Source: Lachnospiraceae bacterium (GTDB lineage: Bacteria > Bacillota > Clostridia > Lachnospirales > Lachnospiraceae). Taken from it: DNA of 34,046 nt. The translations under genes and the position numbers were made by a program. The notes under the pieces were generated by a model that saw nothing but the letters and a program-made list of their open reading frames with translations, searched no databases and was not told where the DNA came from. The stretch covers positions 1 through 34,046 of the forward strand of contig JAFRKV010000051.1 of NCBI GenBank assembly GCA_017431515.1, given 5' to 3'. Shown here one piece after another: positions 31,606 through 34,046 of the stretch; within the stretch, counting starts at the first letter, position 1, and each line of letters begins with the position of its first letter.

Positions 31606-31984
31606 CCGTCACAGGCTGCGCATCCGCGCCGTACTGACCGTATTCCCCGTTGACGTACAGCGTCCAATACGCGCCGTCCTTCTCATAAACCGTGCTCTCG
31701 CCGTTGACCACTTCCACCATGATGCCATAATCCCCGTCAGAACCCTCATAGGAAAAACCGACATTGCTTGTCTCCAGTTCGTCCATGGCCTGCTTCAAAA
31801 ACTCCGCATCCGTAATCAGTTCATACTCCGACGTATCGCCCGCGCTGCCGGTCACTTCGATCTTGATGTCCTTTTGTCCGGCCTTTGCGGCAGGTTTTTT
31901 CACCACGTAGATGATCGCAAAGACAGCAATGAGGGCTGCCAGAATGCACACCGCGATGAGAATGGTTTTCTTTTGGTTCTTCAT
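31565..31984 (-). CDS. DUF4430 (transcobalamin-like) membrane-anchored protein
   Basis: The 139-residue protein has an N-terminal Lys-rich start and one hydrophobic helix (about 7-27) that anchors it or directs export. A roughly 105-residue extracellular domain follows. Its end, YWTLYVNGEYGQYGADAQPVTDGDEY..., is the DUF4430 pattern, the fold of the C-terminal domain of transcobalamin and intrinsic factor. It overlaps the ECF S-component gene, so the pair probably forms a surface capture plus membrane uptake unit. No cobalamin riboswitch is visible in the 31985-32052 leader, so B12 as ligand is only a guess. No lipobox was seen. Confidence 0.85.
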   Translation of the reverse strand: MKNQKKTILIAVCILAALIAVFAIIYVVKKPAAKAGQKDIKIEVTGSAGDTSEYELITDAEFLKQAMDELETSNVGFSYEGSDGDYGIMVEVVNGESTVYEKDGAYWTLYVNGEYGQYGADAQPVTDGDEYLWKYETVQ

Positions 31985-32052
31985 TATTTTTCTTCCCCCT
32001 TCAATCGATTAGGGGAAATTTATCTGCCCTACTCGCCGCGCGGGGCGCATAT

Positions 32053-32086
32053 AAAAGACCCACCCGCAACTCCGGGTGAGTCTTTG
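32053..32086 (-). terminator. Rho-independent terminator of the DUF4406-like gene
   Basis: On the minus strand AAAGACTCACCCG pairs with CGGGTGGGTCTTT (arms 32073-32085 and 32054-32066, one G-U pair), followed by TATAT. The remaining gap to the DUF4430 gene (31985-32052) shows no convincing promoter. Confidence 0.85.
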
Positions 32087-32133
32087 GATACAACGCCGGC
32101 ACCGTTTACCGTCCATATGAAATCATTTGCCGG

Positions 32134-32535
32134 TCAGTGATTGAACACCCCTGCCAGATTCCAGCAGGCCGCTTTGATCGTGGAGTTGAAGGTATGCAGT
32201 TCCATCTCCAAAAACGGGATGTCATACATCTCGCAAAGCATGCGCTGTACCACGCAGCCCTTGGCATCCGCTGCGTCATGCGCGAAGATCACCAGATCCG
32301 CCGTACTGAGCAGCTGGATCGAGTGGCCAAGATACCAGAGTCTCTCATGGGTATGCTCCACAGCCTCCGGTGGCGGCGCATCCTGGGAATAGTAGTCGAT
32401 GTATTCAATCTCCTTTTCCCCTTCAAAGCCCTTCGGCGGATGCTCCTTCAGATAATCGGTGCAGATCTTGCGGTTTTTCATGATCTCCTTTTCCGAAAGA
32501 CCCGTCATCTTCTGTGCGATAAAAATACGTTTCAT
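32134..32535 (-). CDS. DUF4406-like protein, nucleoside 2-deoxyribosyltransferase fold
   Basis: This 133-residue protein starts at MKRIFIAQKMTGLSE, a typical opening of the DUF4406/nucleoside 2-deoxyribosyltransferase-like group. A short Rossmann-like core follows, with LWYLGHSIQLLSTADLVIFAHD and CVVQRMLCEMYDIPFLEME. Relatives occur both in phages and as stand-alone chromosomal genes; the substrate is unknown. GGGGG lies about 6 bases before the chosen ATG. Six codons upstream another ATG (32553) lies 11 bases after a perfect AGGAGG, so the start is not certain. The gene has its own promoter and terminator. Confidence 0.78.
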   Translation of the reverse strand: MKRIFIAQKMTGLSEKEIMKNRKICTDYLKEHPPKGFEGEKEIEYIDYYSQDAPPPEAVEHTHERLWYLGHSIQLLSTADLVIFAHDAADAKGCVVQRMLCEMYDIPFLEMELHTFNSTIKAACWNLAGVFNH

Positions 32536-32588
32536 GTCTTTCCCCCTTCCCATATATCATTGATCCTCCTATGTTAATCTCTATTTCT

Positions 32589-32617
32589 ACTATACTTCCA
32601 GCCGCCTGCAAACGCAA
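32589..32617 (-). promoter_or_regulatory. Promoter of the DUF4406-like gene
   Basis: On the minus strand TTGCGT (32612-32617) and TATAGT (32589-32594) are 17 bases apart. AGGAGG lies about 20 bases downstream, before an out-of-frame ATG at 32560. Confidence 0.65.
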
Positions 32618-32622
32618 GTCGT

Positions 32623-33884
32623 TTATTCATAATACACACACCGGTAGGTGAAATCTTGTGGATTATCAAGCGTCACATTCAGCAGCGTATCGCCTGTTGA
32701 AAAATCCACCACAGACATGCAGTCTGCGTCTTTCGCCGCACAGCCCCAGCCAATCACAAACAACTCGTCTTTCACACGCTGTGCGGATCCACAGGCCATA
32801 GAGAACTTATTGCCCACAGCATAGCCGCGAAACGCCTTCAGTTTCTTTGCATCCGTGTCCACATAATAGCAAACGACACGTGAGGCTTGATTACTGTTGT
32901 GGTTGTCAAAGGTCATAATGTAATTGCCGTCCCAAGTCACATAATGTTGGCAGTTGGTCTTTTCGACTTCGCACAGCCCGAACTGGTCATTGCCTCCGGA
33001 AAGAAACCATTTGATCTGATCAGTCTTTTTCGTTCTGTCCAAGCAAAGGATGCTGCTGAGATGCCGATAGGAAACGATGAGGTCACCGTCTTCGGTCAAA
33101 CGCATTGCGTTGAAATGCACATAGTCCGGGACATCCGTCGTCACATTTCCGAAATCGTTCGCATCTTTTTTTCCGTCCGTCACTGTCAGCTGATACAGTT
33201 CCGGATAATCAACGGTTTTAAAGTCCCACACCACTTTGCCATCCTGGACCTCCTGCAGATAGGAGTACACGACACTGGATCCGTCCGGGTAATCCGGTAT
33301 GTTATAGACGGTATCCTTAATGTAGCCCGACAAAAAGTAATGATCCAGATCCACCATCAGAAAATCATGTCCGTCCAGCGGATGTCCTTTTTCCACGGTA
33401 TCGGATGCTTCAAATGTAATCCGTTTTACTTCATTGAAATTTTCATCCAGAATCACGCGCTCGCCCGCGCAAAGCCTTCCATCCCCCAGTTGTCATAAGC
33501 GCCTGTCTGGTCATGATAGCTGTAGTAGGTCTTCCCGTCTATCACATGTTTCTTAAAATCCCAGAACCCGGTCTGAACACCGTCTGCAACCGGCTCTTCA
33601 TGTTTCGACCAGATCAGGTTTCCTTTGCCGTCCAGCATGATCAGATTCCTGCTGTACACAAAAGAAAGGTAAAAAGCGCCCGGCAGATCTGTCTCTCCCG
33701 TCACATGATACCCGCAAAGACCCGGCGCAGGTTCTGCTGCAGTTGTTGCAGCTGCCGCGTCCTTTGCCACAGCGCCCGTTGCCACGGGATTCTGCACCTG
33801 AGGAGTCTCTGCCCCGCAGGCTGTCAATCCTCCGGCAAGCGCCATCGCCAGTAACCACCCAATCACCTTTTTTCCTACGCCCAT
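32623..33884 (-). pseudogene. Arylsulfotransferase (ASST) family lipoprotein, split by a frameshift
   Basis: Two overlapping frames make one gene. The first (33884-33453) has AAGGAGG, a signal peptide with lipobox LTAC, an Ala/Pro linker and the domain start, then runs off into ARASA-stop. The second (to 32623) continues the domain from GERVILDEN. One extra G in the GGG run at 33464-33466 would join them as GMEGFARGERVILDEN. The body has the ASST signature DYVHFNAMRL, SYRHLSSILCLDR and a QHYVTW histidine. ASSTs transfer sulfate between phenols without PAPS. The whole product would be about 420 residues, lipid-anchored outside the cell. The break may be a real mutation, phase variation or an assembly error. 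The start lies only 22 bases from the terminal repeat. Confidence 0.85.
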
Positions 33885-33905
33885 GTTTCCCTCCTTCTAT
33901 CTGTA

Positions 33906-34046
33906 TAAACGGCAGTTTAACCGAATTCCCCCTCCGACGGGGGGTCCTCCGGCATGTCAAGTTGCATGAAAATGACGCTCACTCATTTCGGGGCATGGCT
34001 TCTCTAAGCATTTGCGCAAGGTTATTTCGATCGTACGCAACCGGTT
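33906..34046. repeat. Terminal inverted repeat, right copy (141 bases, exact)
   Basis: This is the exact reverse complement of 1-141. Its inner edge, the TAAAC-GGCA-GTTTA palindrome (33906-33919), lies 22 bases before the ASST-like lipoprotein start, so any native promoter of that gene has been displaced and transcription would have to come from the repeat. The mirrored 29-codon open frame would end at 33957. Confidence 0.97.

Noticed and set aside
31985-32052. Cobalamin riboswitch before the DUF4430 gene
   Set aside because: The gap is 68 bases, too short, and lacks the B12-box.
32423-32617. Small gene or upstream ORF from the ATG at 32560 (MIYGKGERHE)
   Set aside because: AGGAGG is only 4 bases away and the frame overlaps the DUF4406-like gene throughout; there is no family resemblance. 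The AGGAGG may serve the ATG at 32553.
1-34046. Circular plasmid or phage genome suggested by terminal repeats
   Set aside because: The terminal match is inverted, not direct, and the content is core chromosomal genes with no plasmid or phage functions.
33957-34046. Independent small gene in the right repeat
   Set aside because: It is the mirror of the 29-codon open stretch at 1-90 and is too short to support alone.

Overview
The window looks like a chromosomal segment of an anaerobic Clostridia, most likely Lachnospiraceae or a close relative. The grounds are the gene families and their order: priA-def-fmt-rsmB, dgt-dnaG-rpoD-trmK, pyrB-pyrI, a class A RNase P RNA, DUF5685 next to a J-domain protein, a ZTP riboswitch before fhs, and a DUF4430 plus ECF S-component pair. 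Strong AGGAGG-type ribosome binding sites, sigma-A promoters and moderately high GC (judged by eye) fit. No phage or plasmid genes were recognised. The sequence begins and ends with the same 141 bases in inverted orientation, so it is bounded by two inverted copies of some repeat.

Layout. 1-141: terminal repeat. 139-5149 (minus): priA, def, fmt, rsmB, a tight operon for replication restart and formyl-methionine/rRNA maturation. 5221-6687 (plus): pyrB-pyrI with a clear promoter. 6780-10984 (minus): an accessory two-gene unit of a tandem-GNAT protein and a 1053-residue protein with a HipA/PI3-4-kinase-type active site. 11175-12455 (minus): DUF5685 protein and J-domain protein from an apparently leaderless promoter. 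12524-12884 (minus): rnpB, followed by two short palindromic units. 12991-19780 (minus): dgt, dnaG, rpoD, trmK and a nucleoside-kinase-like fusion protein, with touching or overlapping ends. 19929-20591: secreted L,D-transpeptidase. 20750-21250: divergent tRNA-Leu(AAG) and tRNA-Leu(CAG), then repeats derived from a tRNA 3' end. 21351-23261 (plus): membrane protein with a dead GGDEF and an intact EAL domain. 23210-28642 (minus): YfhO-like membrane protein, LtaS-like phosphotransferase and an AAA ATPase whose promoter carries iteron-like repeats. 28809-29101: tRNA-Ser(CGA) and a candidate small structured RNA. 29107-30966: fhs under a ZTP riboswitch. 31027-31984: ECF S component and DUF4430 lipid-anchored or membrane-anchored protein. 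32134-32535: DUF4406-like protein. 32623-33884: arylsulfotransferase-type lipoprotein split by a one-base frameshift. 33906-34046: terminal repeat.

How it fits together. Most genes are housekeeping: translation initiation and deformylation, rRNA/tRNA modification, replication priming, the main sigma factor, pyrimidine and one-carbon metabolism. The accessory layer covers envelope polymer modification (YfhO-like, LtaS-like, L,D-transpeptidase), c-di-GMP breakdown, vitamin-type uptake and the unusual kinase-like/GNAT pair. The items most worth follow-up are that pair (6780-10984), the repeat-controlled AAA ATPase (27596-28758), the candidate small RNA (28982-29066) and the exact 141-base inverted ends. 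All positions were read by hand, and family names rest on remembered motifs, not on a search.
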